From assembly GCA_000997465.1 (NCBI GenBank), contig LCBW01000004.1:1-15686 (forward strand): a stretch of DNA of 15,686 bases. Reading direction: 5' to 3'. This document shows positions 1 to 6,036 of this stretch, in pieces. This DNA is from Parcubacteria group bacterium GW2011_GWC1_41_7 (GTDB lineage: Bacteria; Patescibacteriota; Minisyncoccia; UBA6257; HR35). Positions within the stretch are counted from its first letter, which is position 1, and the number at the start of each line of letters is the position of its first letter. The notes beneath the pieces are model-generated. The model saw only the letters and a list, made by a program, of their open reading frames with translations. It was not told where the DNA came from and did not search any database. Position numbers and translations under genes: made by a program.

Positions 1-159
1 CTTTCACAATCAGGAAATTGGTCCATTGATGAAAACGGGAAAATGGTTGTTCAAGAAATTGTAATAAAAGATAAAATGCGTCTTATTGATAAAGACACAG
101 GAGAAGAATTTTGCAGCTTTGTAAAAGGAGGTGCGATGGTGCTTGAACAGTGTCAATAA
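1..159 (+). CDS. C-terminal end of a probable secreted/surface protein (partial)
   Basis: An open frame runs from base 1 to a TAA at 157-159, giving 52 residues with no start in the window, so this is the 3' end of a larger gene. The residues read ...SGNWSIDENGKMVVQEIVIKD... then a short DKDTGEEFCSF segment and a final LEQCQ. From memory, endings of this style ('WSIDENGKL', then 'D..TGE..C') occur at the C-terminus of large secreted, repeat-containing proteins of Parcubacteria; that is recollection, not a search. Two cysteines (in EEFCSF and EQCQ) could form a disulfide outside the cell. No catalytic motif is visible. It converges on the minus-strand NUDIX gene, with palindromic repeats between them. 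Confidence 0.6.
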   Translation, partial: LSQSGNWSIDENGKMVVQEIVIKDKMRLIDKDTGEEFCSFVKGGAMVLEQCQ

Positions 160-247
160 TCGCGGCGCCGATTAGGTGCCGCAAGCCACTGTTTCGTTCG
201 AAGGGCGAAATTGTGACGCCATCGCGGCGCCGATTAGGTGCCGCAAG
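159..247. repeat. Pair of 27-bp palindromic repeats separated by 35 bp
   Basis: The same 27-bp sequence occurs at 159-185 and 221-247 with no mismatch. Each copy folds as an 8-bp stem (GCGGCGCC with GGTGCCGC, one G:T pair) around a GATTA loop: stems 162-169/175-182 and 224-231/237-244. The 35-bp spacer (186-220) is not repeated. The pair lies between two convergent genes, so a bidirectional terminator or REP-like element is the simplest reading. There is no T-run directly after either stem. Confidence 0.8.
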
Positions 248-272
248 GATTAAGGATTAAGGATTAAGGATT
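245..272. repeat. Four tandem copies of AAGGATT
   Basis: Bases 245-272 are exactly four copies of the 7-bp unit AAGGATT. The unit junction contains TTAA, so TAA stops appear every 7 bp on both strands and therefore in all three frames within 21 bp. On the minus strand it encodes the last six residues (SLILNP) and the stop of the NUDIX gene. Confidence 0.9.
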
Positions 273-690
273 CTTTGTGTTCTTGTAGAAATCTCTCAGC
301 AGAAGAAAATATTTTTTTTAAGTTTCGGAATGATATTTTTTTAAGAGCTTCTTCAAAGGGAAGCCATATATATGATTTTATTTCATCAGATAGTTGTACG
401 GTGTCATTTGGCGCTTCTGCTAAAAAATAGATAACGCGTTTAAAAATAAGTCCGCGATGAAGCGAAAACATATATGATGTTCGTTTGATAAATCCCGGAA
501 TGAGCTTGGGGGTGATTCCTACTTCTTCTTGTGTCTCTCGGAGTGCCGCTTGCTCAGCTGTTTCTTTGCCCTCAAGGTGTCCTTTGGGAAACCCCCAGTA
601 ATTGCTTTTTGCATGTTGCACTAAAAGAAAGAGGCGTTTTCCGCCTTCATTTCTATACAAAAGAATACCTGCTGAAATTTCGTACCGCAT
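250..690 (-). CDS. NUDIX hydrolase, Ap4A-hydrolase-like
   Basis: A 146-residue NUDIX protein. The full Nudix box Gx5Ex7REUxEExGU lies at residues 37-59: G37, E43, then R51-E52, E55-E56 and G58, which bind the divalent metals and pyrophosphate. The preceding WGFPKGH, the RETQEEVGI in the box and the later KRVIYFLAE resemble human NUDT2 and bacterial asymmetric Ap4A hydrolases, so cleavage of diadenosine tetraphosphate to ATP and AMP is likely; another nucleoside-diphosphate-linked substrate cannot be excluded. The start at 690 follows a TATAAT on the same strand by 17 nt and there is no Shine-Dalgarno sequence. The last six residues come from a tandem DNA repeat and are probably not functional. 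It is divergent from the Clp gene and convergent with the partial gene at 1-159. Confidence 0.9.
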   Translation of the reverse strand: MRYEISAGILLYRNEGGKRLFLLVQHAKSNYWGFPKGHLEGKETAEQAALRETQEEVGITPKLIPGFIKRTSYMFSLHRGLIFKRVIYFLAEAPNDTVQLSDEIKSYIWLPFEEALKKISFRNLKKIFSSAERFLQEHKESLILNP

Positions 691-707
691 AAATCAATCT
701 AGGTGTT

Positions 708-736
708 ATTATAGCACGTTCGTGTTTTCATATTCA
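708..736 (-). promoter_or_regulatory. Promoter of the NUDIX gene
   Basis: On the minus strand a perfect TATAAT lies at 713-708. A weak -35 (TGAATA, 736-731) is 17 bp away. Predicted transcription starts about 10 nt before the ATG at 690, so the leader is very short. Confidence 0.55.
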
Positions 737-860
737 GTGTAAGGGGTATGGCAGGGTGCTGTACTAAATTAACGTGGGTATATTTTTAAAGGAAGTATAC
801 AGGTCAAATTAATTGGTTTTTAGGGCATTTTGTGTTTCGTTTCTTGCTTAAGGTATGCTT

Positions 861-866
861 TATAAT
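861..866 (+). promoter_or_regulatory. -10 box of the Clp ATPase gene
   Basis: TATAAT at 861-866 places the transcript start near 873, about 20 nt before the ATG at 894. This decides the start: an in-frame ATG at 855 lies upstream of the box and would not be transcribed from it. No clear -35, CIRCE element or paired CtsR heptads are visible. Confidence 0.55.
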
Positions 867-893
867 GAAAGAATAGAAGACGATTATATATCC

Positions 894-3506
894 ATGTTTC
901 CATTTAATCGATTTACGGTAAAAGCACAAGAGGCGCTGCAGAAGGCACAAGACGAAGCGCTTCGATTACATCATTCTGAAATTCGGGCCCTGCATATGTT
1001 GTGGGGTATTTTAAGCGTTGAAGAGTCAATGCTAACTGATGCATTTTCGGAATTAAAGGTAACTCAAAAATATGTTGCACAAGTTGTTGAAGATGAGCTT
1101 AATAGAATCCCGAAAATTTTTTCAGGCGAGAGCACTTCTCAGCTGTATCTTTCACAGGAGGTGATGCAGATTTTAGATCAGGCATCTGTTGCAACGCGCA
1201 AAATGGGAGATGAGTTTATTTCACTTGAACATGTACTTATTGCATTAACTGAGGTTCGATCGTCAGCGCGATATATTTTAGAGCGGTTTGGCGCAACGAC
1301 CGAGCGTATGGTAAAGGTTATTCAAGGGCTTCGTAAAGGACAAAAGGTAACTGATGAAACGCCGGAAACCAAATATAAGATTTTAGAAAAATATTCAAGT
1401 AATTTAACCGAACAGGCGCGCAATAAAAAATTAGACCCTATTATTGGACGCGATAAAGAGGTTCGGCGCATTATTGAAATTTTGTCACGGAGAACGAAAA
1501 ATAACCCACTGCTCATAGGTGAGCCGGGAGTAGGAAAAACTGCAATTATTGAGGGTCTTGCACAAAAAATCATCTCTGGTGATGTGCCCGATTCTATAAA
1601 GGGAAAGGAACTTATTTCTTTGGATTTAGGATCACTGATTGCAGGAGCAAAATATAGAGGCGAATTTGAAGATCGATTAAAAGCAGTACTCAAAGAAATT
1701 CGTTTGAATCCGGGACGCTTTATTGTATTTATTGACGAAGCGCATAATTTAGTAGGAGCCGGAGCTGCAGAGGGCGCAATTGATGCGGCTAATCTTTTAA
1801 AACCAGCGCTCACTAAAGGAGAGTTTCAAGTGGTTGGAGCGACGACACTTCGCGATTTCAAATTAAATTTTGAAAAAGACGCGGCACTGGTGCGTCGATT
1901 TCAGCCGATTCATGTTGAAGAACCGTCAAAAGAAGATACCGTTGCAATACTTCGGGGACTCAAAGAACGATACGAAATTCATCACGGCATTCGCATATTA
2001 GATAACGCAATTGTTGCGGCAGTTGAACTCTCTGTTCGCTATATTACCGATAGATTTTTACCGGATAAAGCGCTTGATCTTATTGATGAAGCAAGCGCAT
2101 CACTCCGGCTTGAGTCAGAGAGTGTGCCATCTGAAATTGATGAATTGCGAAAAGAAATGCGCAAGGCAGAAATTGAAAAGGAGGCGCTTGTAAAAGAAGA
2201 AAATAGCGCAAGTAAAATTAAACAACTTGAGGCAAAAATAAAAAAATTCAAAAAAGAAGAAGCGGTATTTTTGAAAGCATGGGAAGGAGAGCGTGATATT
2301 AAAGAACAGTATCATGCGCTTAAAAAGAAATTTGAAGAATTGCAACGCGAGCGCGAAGAACAGGAATCACTTGGGGATCTCTCGCGCGTTGCAGAAATTG
2401 TATACGGAGAACTTCCAGCGCTTGATAAGGAATTAAAGGAAGTTGAAAATAAAATCAAAAAATCAAAAATGCGTTATGTGAAGCAGGGCGTAACTGATGA
2501 GGCAATTGCTAAAGTAGTTGCGCGTTGGACAGGTGTTCCTGTGTCCAAGCTTTTAGAAAGTGAAGCTGAACGGCTGGTGAGCGCAGAAGACGTGTTGCAC
2601 AGCCGAGTTATCGGGCAAGAGGAGGCAATTTCGGCAGTTGCGCATGCGCTTCGTCGAAGCAGAGCAGGGCTTTCTGATGAAAATCGTCCACTTGCGTCGT
2701 TTATGTTTTTGGGCCCCACGGGAGTTGGAAAAACTGAAACTGCACGAGCGCTTTCTGAATTTATGTTTAATGATGAAAAGTCCATGATCCGTATGGATAT
2801 GTCCGAATTTATGGAATCGCATTCAGTATCAAAGCTGATTGGATCTCCTCCGGGGTATGTTGGGTTTGAAGACGGGGGACAGTTGACAGAAGCCGTCAAA
2901 CATCGTCCATACAGTTTGATTTTATTTGATGAGGTTGAAAAAGCACATCCTGAAGTATTTAATATTCTCCTTCAAATTTTAGATGATGGGCGATTGACCG
3001 ATTCAAGAGGGTTTACGGTGAATTTTCGCAATACCATCATTATTATGACGTCAAATTTAGGAAGTGGGTATTTGCGCAAAGTTGCGTCCATTGGATTTGA
3101 TCGGCAAGAGCGTAAGGAATTTAAGGATTACAAAGAAAAGGTTATACAGGCACTGAAGGATTTCTTTAAACCTGAGTTTTTAAACCGGCTTGACGAAGTG
3201 ATCGTCTTTAACCCGCTAACTCGGGAAGATTTGTCAAAAATCGTTGACATTCAATTGGATAGTGTGACAAAAAAAATTCAACAGCGGGGAATTACGGTGA
3301 CTTTTGATGAAAAGATAAAACAGACGCTTATTGACCGGGGATTTGACCCAGAGTACGGAGCGAGGCCTTTAAAACGCCTTATTCAGAAGTTGATTTTAAA
3401 CCCATTAGCTGAGAAAATAATAGCACATCAAATAAAGCCCGGTCAGGCGTTAACGATTAAAGACGTAAGCAAAGATCAATTGAAGATTGCTGCAACACGG
3501 ATATAA
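894..3506 (+). CDS. Clp/Hsp100 AAA+ ATPase with ClpB-type middle domain
   Basis: An ATP-driven unfoldase of 870 residues when started at 894; MFPFNRFT matches the family N-terminus (B. subtilis ClpC starts MF..RFT) better than the 13-residue extension from 855. Domains: Clp_N (about 1-145); AAA D1 with Walker A GEPGVGKT (209-216), pore loop AKYRG (Tyr254) and Walker B FIDEA (Glu282); long coiled-coil middle domain (about 400-535); AAA D2 with Walker A GPTGVGKT (607-614), pore GYVG (Tyr655), Walker B LFDEV (Glu680) and a C-terminal GAR (Arg824). The long middle domain, including GDLSRVAEIVYG, is ClpB-like (disaggregase). However, D2 carries IGF at 733-735, where ClpC has its ClpP-docking tripeptide and ClpB has none. 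It could be named clpB or clpC, so no symbol is assigned. secE follows after 5 bp. Confidence 0.92.
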   Translation: MFPFNRFTVKAQEALQKAQDEALRLHHSEIRALHMLWGILSVEESMLTDAFSELKVTQKYVAQVVEDELNRIPKIFSGESTSQLYLSQEVMQILDQASVATRKMGDEFISLEHVLIALTEVRSSARYILERFGATTERMVKVIQGLRKGQKVTDETPETKYKILEKYSSNLTEQARNKKLDPIIGRDKEVRRIIEILSRRTKNNPLLIGEPGVGKTAIIEGLAQKIISGDVPDSIKGKELISLDLGSLIAGAKYRGEFEDRLKAVLKEIRLNPGRFIVFIDEAHNLVGAGAAEGAIDAANLLKPALTKGEFQVVGATTLRDFKLNFEKDAALVRRFQPIHVEEPSKEDTVAILRGLKERYEIHHGIRILDNAIVAAVELSVRYITDRFLPDKALDLIDEASASLRLESESVPSEIDELRKEMRKAEIEKEALVKEENSASKIKQLEAKIKKFKKEEAVFLKAWEGERDIKEQYHALKKKFEELQREREEQESLGDLSRVAEIVYGELPALDKELKEVENKIKKSKMRYVKQGVTDEAIAKVVARWTGVPVSKLLESEAERLVSAEDVLHSRVIGQEEAISAVAHALRRSRAGLSDENRPLASFMFLGPTGVGKTETARALSEFMFNDEKSMIRMDMSEFMESHSVSKLIGSPPGYVGFEDGGQLTEAVKHRPYSLILFDEVEKAHPEVFNILLQILDDGRLTDSRGFTVNFRNTIIIMTSNLGSGYLRKVASIGFDRQERKEFKDYKEKVIQALKDFFKPEFLNRLDEVIVFNPLTREDLSKIVDIQLDSVTKKIQQRGITVTFDEKIKQTLIDRGFDPEYGARPLKRLIQKLILNPLAEKIIAHQIKPGQALTIKDVSKDQLKIAATRI

Positions 3507-3511
3507 ATAAT

Positions 3512-3691
3512 ATGATTGGAAAGATATCTCGTTATTTATCGGAGTCCTTTACGGAATTGAAAAAAGTCAACTGGCTCACCTCAGCTGAAACTCTTCGGGT
3601 GACGAGCCAAGTAGTGTTGTTTGCTGTTCTTTTTTCTGCAATTTTTGGAATTGCTGATTTTGTCTTTTTGAAGCTTATTTTTATCAAATAA
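3512..3691 (+). CDS. secE: Preprotein translocase subunit SecE
   Basis: A 59-residue protein typical of single-span bacterial SecE. It has an amphipathic N-terminal helix (MIGKISRYLSESFTELKKV), the conserved K-K-V-x-W-L/P segment (KKVNWLTSAETLRVT, about 17-31), then one hydrophobic span at about 33-57 ending in LIFIK. SecE clamps SecY in the membrane channel through which secreted proteins pass. It lies 5 bp after the Clp gene, so the two are probably co-transcribed. nusG, its usual partner downstream, is here 381 bp away behind a repeat element and its own promoter. No Shine-Dalgarno sequence precedes the ATG. Confidence 0.93.
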   Translation: MIGKISRYLSESFTELKKVNWLTSAETLRVTSQVVLFAVLFSAIFGIADFVFLKLIFIK

Positions 3692-3704
3692 TATAAGCTT
3701 TTAA

Positions 3705-3740
3705 GGGATAAAATATCCCCATTTTAGATGATATTTGGGG
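3705..3740 (+). terminator. Possible terminator / alternative hairpins after secE
   Basis: GGGATA (3705-3710) pairs with TATCCC (3714-3719) around an AAA loop, 13 bp after the secE stop. The C-run at 3717-3720 can instead pair with GGGG at 3737-3740 (CCCCA with TGGGG), so the two hairpins exclude each other. The following CATTTTAG is only a weak T-tract, so termination is uncertain. Confidence 0.35.
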
Positions 3741-3847
3741 CGCTTGGTGACGCTAGCTAAAGCTGGCTTCGCAGCTTGCGTGATGCATAATATACATCAT
3801 GCATCGTTGCTTACCGCATTCGCGGACACAACATTACGGTTACGACG
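3741..3847. other. GC-rich palindromic intergenic DNA between secE and nusG
   Basis: No convincing gene. Composition differs from the neighbouring genes. It contains a 7-bp stem GATGCAT (3782-3788) with ATGCATC (3799-3805), and words such as GCGGACAC that recur in the element after rplK. An open frame running through here into the tandem repeat is an artefact of stop-poor GC-rich sequence. Confidence 0.5.
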
Positions 3848-3982
3848 CCGCGATAGGCGCTACAGCCCCTTCGGGTCTACGCTTGCGGCTTACCGACGAT
3901 CCCGTCGAGACACCGCGATAGGCGCTACAGCCCCTTCGGGTCTACGCTTGCGGCTTACCGACGATCCCGTCGAGACACCGCA
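3848..3982. repeat. Tandem 65-bp repeat, two full units plus 5 bp
   Basis: Unit 1 (3848-3912) and unit 2 (3913-3977) are identical, and a third begins with CCGCA (3978-3982). Each unit holds a perfect 5-bp stem CGACG/CGTCG around ATCC, and a CCC/GGG hairpin around CTTC. The array ends one base before the -35 box of the nusG promoter. Confidence 0.92.
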
Positions 3983-3983
3983 T

Positions 3984-4011
3984 TTGATTTGTATAAGGAG
4001 TGGGGTATAAT
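3984..4011 (+). promoter_or_regulatory. Promoter of nusG-rplK
   Basis: TTGATT (3984-3989), a 16-bp spacer and a perfect TATAAT (4006-4011) make a good sigma-70 type promoter. Expected transcription start is near 4018, giving a leader of about 55 nt before nusG. Confidence 0.7.
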
Positions 4012-4047
4012 TATTACACGTAAAAACGCATTTATAGCGAAGTATTT

Positions 4048-4066
4048 TAGTAAATTTTATTTACTA
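4048..4066 (+). promoter_or_regulatory. Hairpin in the nusG leader
   Basis: TAGTAAAT (4048-4055) pairs perfectly with ATTTACTA (4059-4066) around a TTT loop, ending 6 nt before the nusG ATG. It would lie at or near the ribosome entry site and could affect initiation. It is AT-only apart from one G:C pair, so stability is modest. Confidence 0.45.
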
Positions 4067-4072
4067 CAAAAC

Positions 4073-4618
4073 ATGCCAAAACAAAAACTTTTTTTGGGAC
4101 GTGCGTGGTATGCTATTCATACTGTTGTTGGATTTGAAGAAATGGTTGCAGAATCAATTATGAAACGAGCGGAATCGTTTGATATGGCAGACAAAGTGTT
4201 CAACGTTCTTGTTCCTAAAGAAAAAATTTGGGAAGTAAAGGAGGGGAAACGGGAGCTTCTTGAAAAAAAGGTATACCCTGGGTATGTATTTGTCGATATG
4301 ATCGTAACTGATGATTCTTGGTATATTGTTCGCAATACCCCAAAAGTAACTGGATTTGTGGGTACCGGCATTACTCCTATTCCAATCAATAAGCAAGAAA
4401 TTGAAGAGGTGCTGCACAAAATGGAGCAAAAGGAGCCTCAAGTTGAAACTGATTTGAAGATTAATGATTTGGTAAAAGTGACGCAAGGACTATTTAAGGG
4501 ATCCGAGGGAAAGGTTGCGGAAGTTGATAATGAGCGTGGCAGGGTAAAGGTTATGATCGTAGTTTTTAATCGAGAAACCTCCGTTGAGGTTGATGTGTCG
4601 CAAATTAAGAAAATGTAG
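4073..4618 (+). CDS. nusG: Transcription termination/antitermination factor NusG
   Basis: A 181-residue NusG. It binds RNA polymerase near the clamp, suppresses pausing, and links transcription to Rho or the ribosome. The NGN domain spans about 10-118, with AWYAIHTVVGFE at its start and the conserved YPGYVFVDM (68-76) and VRNTPKVTGFVG (86-97). A KOW domain follows at about 127-181, with GLFKGSEGKVAEV. The ATG at 4073 is preferred over an in-frame ATG at 3989: the extra 28 residues have no counterpart in NusG and would begin upstream of the TATAAT at 4006. No Shine-Dalgarno sequence is seen. rplK lies 86 bp downstream in the classic nusG-rplK order. Confidence 0.95.
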   Translation: MPKQKLFLGRAWYAIHTVVGFEEMVAESIMKRAESFDMADKVFNVLVPKEKIWEVKEGKRELLEKKVYPGYVFVDMIVTDDSWYIVRNTPKVTGFVGTGITPIPINKQEIEEVLHKMEQKEPQVETDLKINDLVKVTQGLFKGSEGKVAEVDNERGRVKVMIVVFNRETSVEVDVSQIKKM

Positions 4619-4630
4619 AAAATTAAGCAC

Positions 4631-4682
4631 GAAGCACAAAGCTCGAAACACGAATAAAAAATCATTTTGAATTTTGTGCTTC
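4631..4682 (+). promoter_or_regulatory. Inverted repeat in the nusG-rplK spacer
   Basis: GAAGCACAAA (4631-4640) and TTTGTGCTTC (4673-4682) are perfect 10-bp inverted repeats with a 32-nt A-rich loop. The left part is built of degenerate repeats of 'gaagcac/gaaacac'. It sits where ribosomal-protein leaders often carry autoregulatory structures, but there is no specific match to a known L11- or L1-binding site and no T-run. Confidence 0.45.
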
Positions 4683-4704
4683 AAATTTCGAATTTAATAC
4701 AACA

Positions 4705-5130
4705 ATGGCAAAAGAAGTAAAAAAAATTGTAAAAGTATTGGTGTCCGCAGGCGCGGCAACTCCTGCACCTCCTATCGGACCTTCTCTTGCACAGCATGGG
4801 GTGAATATTCAAGAATTTTGCACAAAGTTCAATGCTGAAACGCAAGATAAAAAAGGACAAAAGCTTCCGGTGGTAGTGACTATTTACGAAGATAGAACAT
4901 TTGATTATGTGATCAAAATGCCACCTGTTGCGGATTTACTGAAAAAAATTACAGGCATTGAAAAAGGAAGTGGGGCTCCTAATACTAAGCGTGCGGCAAT
5001 TATTACCGAAGCGCAAGTGCGGGAAGTTGCAGAGCAAAAAATGGAAGATCTTAACGCCGATTCAGTTGAAGCGGCGATGAATTTAGTGAAAGGAACAGCC
5101 CGGTCAATGGGGATACGGGTTGAGGGATAA
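4705..5130 (+). CDS. rplK: 50S ribosomal protein L11 (uL11)
   Basis: A 141-residue L11, the usual length. The N-terminal domain carries the hallmark ATPAPPIGPSLAQHGVNIQEFC (about 18-39), which contacts translation factors at the GTPase-associated centre. The C-terminal domain, which binds 23S rRNA there, ends in the standard LNADSVEAAMNLVKGTARSMG segment. It is 86 bp after nusG and probably on the same transcript. rplA (L1), the usual next gene, is missing. Instead the stop codon runs straight into a 20-bp inverted repeat at 5129, followed by a terminator. The spacer lacks a Shine-Dalgarno sequence. Confidence 0.97.
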   Translation: MAKEVKKIVKVLVSAGAATPAPPIGPSLAQHGVNIQEFCTKFNAETQDKKGQKLPVVVTIYEDRTFDYVIKMPPVADLLKKITGIEKGSGAPNTKRAAIITEAQVREVAEQKMEDLNADSVEAAMNLVKGTARSMGIRVEG

Positions 5131-5331
5131 AATAGAAAACAGCGCTCACTCATCAACCCGGTCGTATTTCCCAGCGAGGTACGCATCGGGCACTTACGCT
5201 TACTCCCGCGCTTCGCTTGCGGACACCAAAGATGTCTGCGTGTACTCGCCCTCGCTCACTCGCATCAAAGATGCTCGTACCATGCCCGCTCGGGCTGCGC
5301 GTGTTTTTTTATGAGCGCCGTTTTCTATTTT
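5129..5331. repeat. Intergenic element with 20-bp terminal inverted repeats
   Basis: The arms 5129-5148 and 5312-5331 are inverted copies matching at 19 of 20 bases. They enclose 163 bp of GC-rich palindromic DNA. Inside are GCATC/GATGC around AAA (5262-5274, perfect), GCGGACACC with GATGTCTGC around AAA (5219-5239, one mismatch and one G:T), an outer pairing of CGGGCA (5187-5192) with TGCCCG (5283-5288), and a T7 run (5304-5310). The left arm overlaps the last two bases of the rplK stop codon. No ORF here looks real. It may be a MITE- or REP-like element, or a large structured 3' UTR. Confidence 0.7.
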
Positions 5332-5403
5332 GTAGATAAAAAAGATAAAGCAGAATTTCGCTCGAAATAACAGAATATTCTCTTGAAAAATAAAACAGAA
5401 TAT

Positions 5404-5432
5404 AAAAATTCTCGCGGGAGGCGAGAATTTTT
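5404..5432 (+). terminator. Terminator ending the nusG-rplK transcript
   Basis: AAAAATTCTCGC (5404-5415) pairs perfectly over 12 bp with GCGAGAATTTTT (5421-5432) around a GGGAG loop. The U-run at the 3' end makes it a strong Rho-independent terminator. The A-run on the other side makes it bidirectional in form. It ends 3 nt before the frr -10 box. Confidence 0.85.
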
Positions 5433-5435
5433 GGT

Positions 5436-5441
5436 TATAAT
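5436..5441 (+). promoter_or_regulatory. -10 box of frr
   Basis: A perfect TATAAT ends 9 nt before the frr ATG at 5451. With a normal start-site distance the mRNA would begin within about 3 nt of the start codon, i.e. be leaderless. The -35 region overlaps the terminator stem and no good -35 is evident. Confidence 0.6.
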
Positions 5442-5450
5442 AAAAGAACG

Positions 5451-5993
5451 ATGATAGAAGATTTTAAAAGTACATTGCAAGGGCTTTTGTCTATTTTTCG
5501 GGAAAAATTAAATGCAATTCGCGGTCATCAATTGTCACTTTCATTTTTGGAGTCAATGGAATTTTCCGTGTATGGAGGAAAATATCCGATGCAACAGCTC
5601 GGGCATATCGCACGGCTCTCTCCTTTGAAATTCCAAGTTGACCTGTATGATTCGGAAATTGGAGATGCAGTAGAGCGCGAATTTTCCAATCGTGGGTTTG
5701 GGGGGCAGATTTATAAAGAGGAAAAAGCATTAGTTATTACGTTTCCTCCGCTTTCTGAAGAGAGCAGAAAAAAAATCGTAAAAGAACTGAGTGACTTAAA
5801 AGAAGATATGCGCATCCGATCACGGAGAGAGCGCGATGAATTTTTAAAAAAATTAAAAAACCAAAAGGAATCGGGCGAGGTCAGCGAAGATATATTTTTC
5901 AAGGGTAAAGAAAAAGTTGACAGCGAGATTGAAAAATTTAACCGTGATGTTGAGCAATTGTTTGCAAAGAAGGAGTCAGAACTTTTGTCTTAA
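5451..5993 (+). CDS. frr: Ribosome recycling factor (RRF)
   Basis: A 180-residue RRF, close to the usual 185. With EF-G it splits the post-termination ribosome into subunits. The three-helix bundle is recognisable from LNAIR (20-24), from SVYGGKYPMQQLG in the small second domain, from TFPPLSEESRKKIVKEL at the start of the second long helix and from RIRSRRERDEF. The normally strongly conserved IRTGRAS at the end of helix 1 is here IRGHQLS, so only the first Arg and the Ser remain. It starts a new transcription unit after a terminator, without the usual upstream pyrH. rseP follows. No Shine-Dalgarno sequence. Confidence 0.93.
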   Translation: MIEDFKSTLQGLLSIFREKLNAIRGHQLSLSFLESMEFSVYGGKYPMQQLGHIARLSPLKFQVDLYDSEIGDAVEREFSNRGFGGQIYKEEKALVITFPPLSEESRKKIVKELSDLKEDMRIRSRRERDEFLKKLKNQKESGEVSEDIFFKGKEKVDSEIEKFNRDVEQLFAKKESELLS

Positions 5994-6036
5994 GGCGTAT
6001 TATTATATGGCGCAAAGCCGATCATATCACATATCC

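Noticed and set aside
802..818. GGTCAAA upstream of the Clp gene as a CtsR operator
   Set aside because: Only one heptad is present; the direct repeat required by CtsR is absent, and there is no CIRCE element either.
855..893. Upstream ATG for the Clp ATPase
   Set aside because: It precedes the TATAAT at 861-866, and the 13 extra residues do not match the family N-terminus.
3735..4010. A 91-codon open frame across the secE-nusG spacer
   Set aside because: It lies almost wholly in the 65-bp tandem repeat and palindromic DNA, is rich in Arg with repeated peptide blocks, and runs into the nusG promoter.
5120..5314. A 64-codon open frame after rplK
   Set aside because: It starts inside rplK and covers the inverted-repeat element; the peptide is repetitive and low-complexity.
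5917..6036. Upstream start for rseP overlapping frr
   Set aside because: It would add 40 residues encoded within frr and before the first membrane span, without counterpart in the family.
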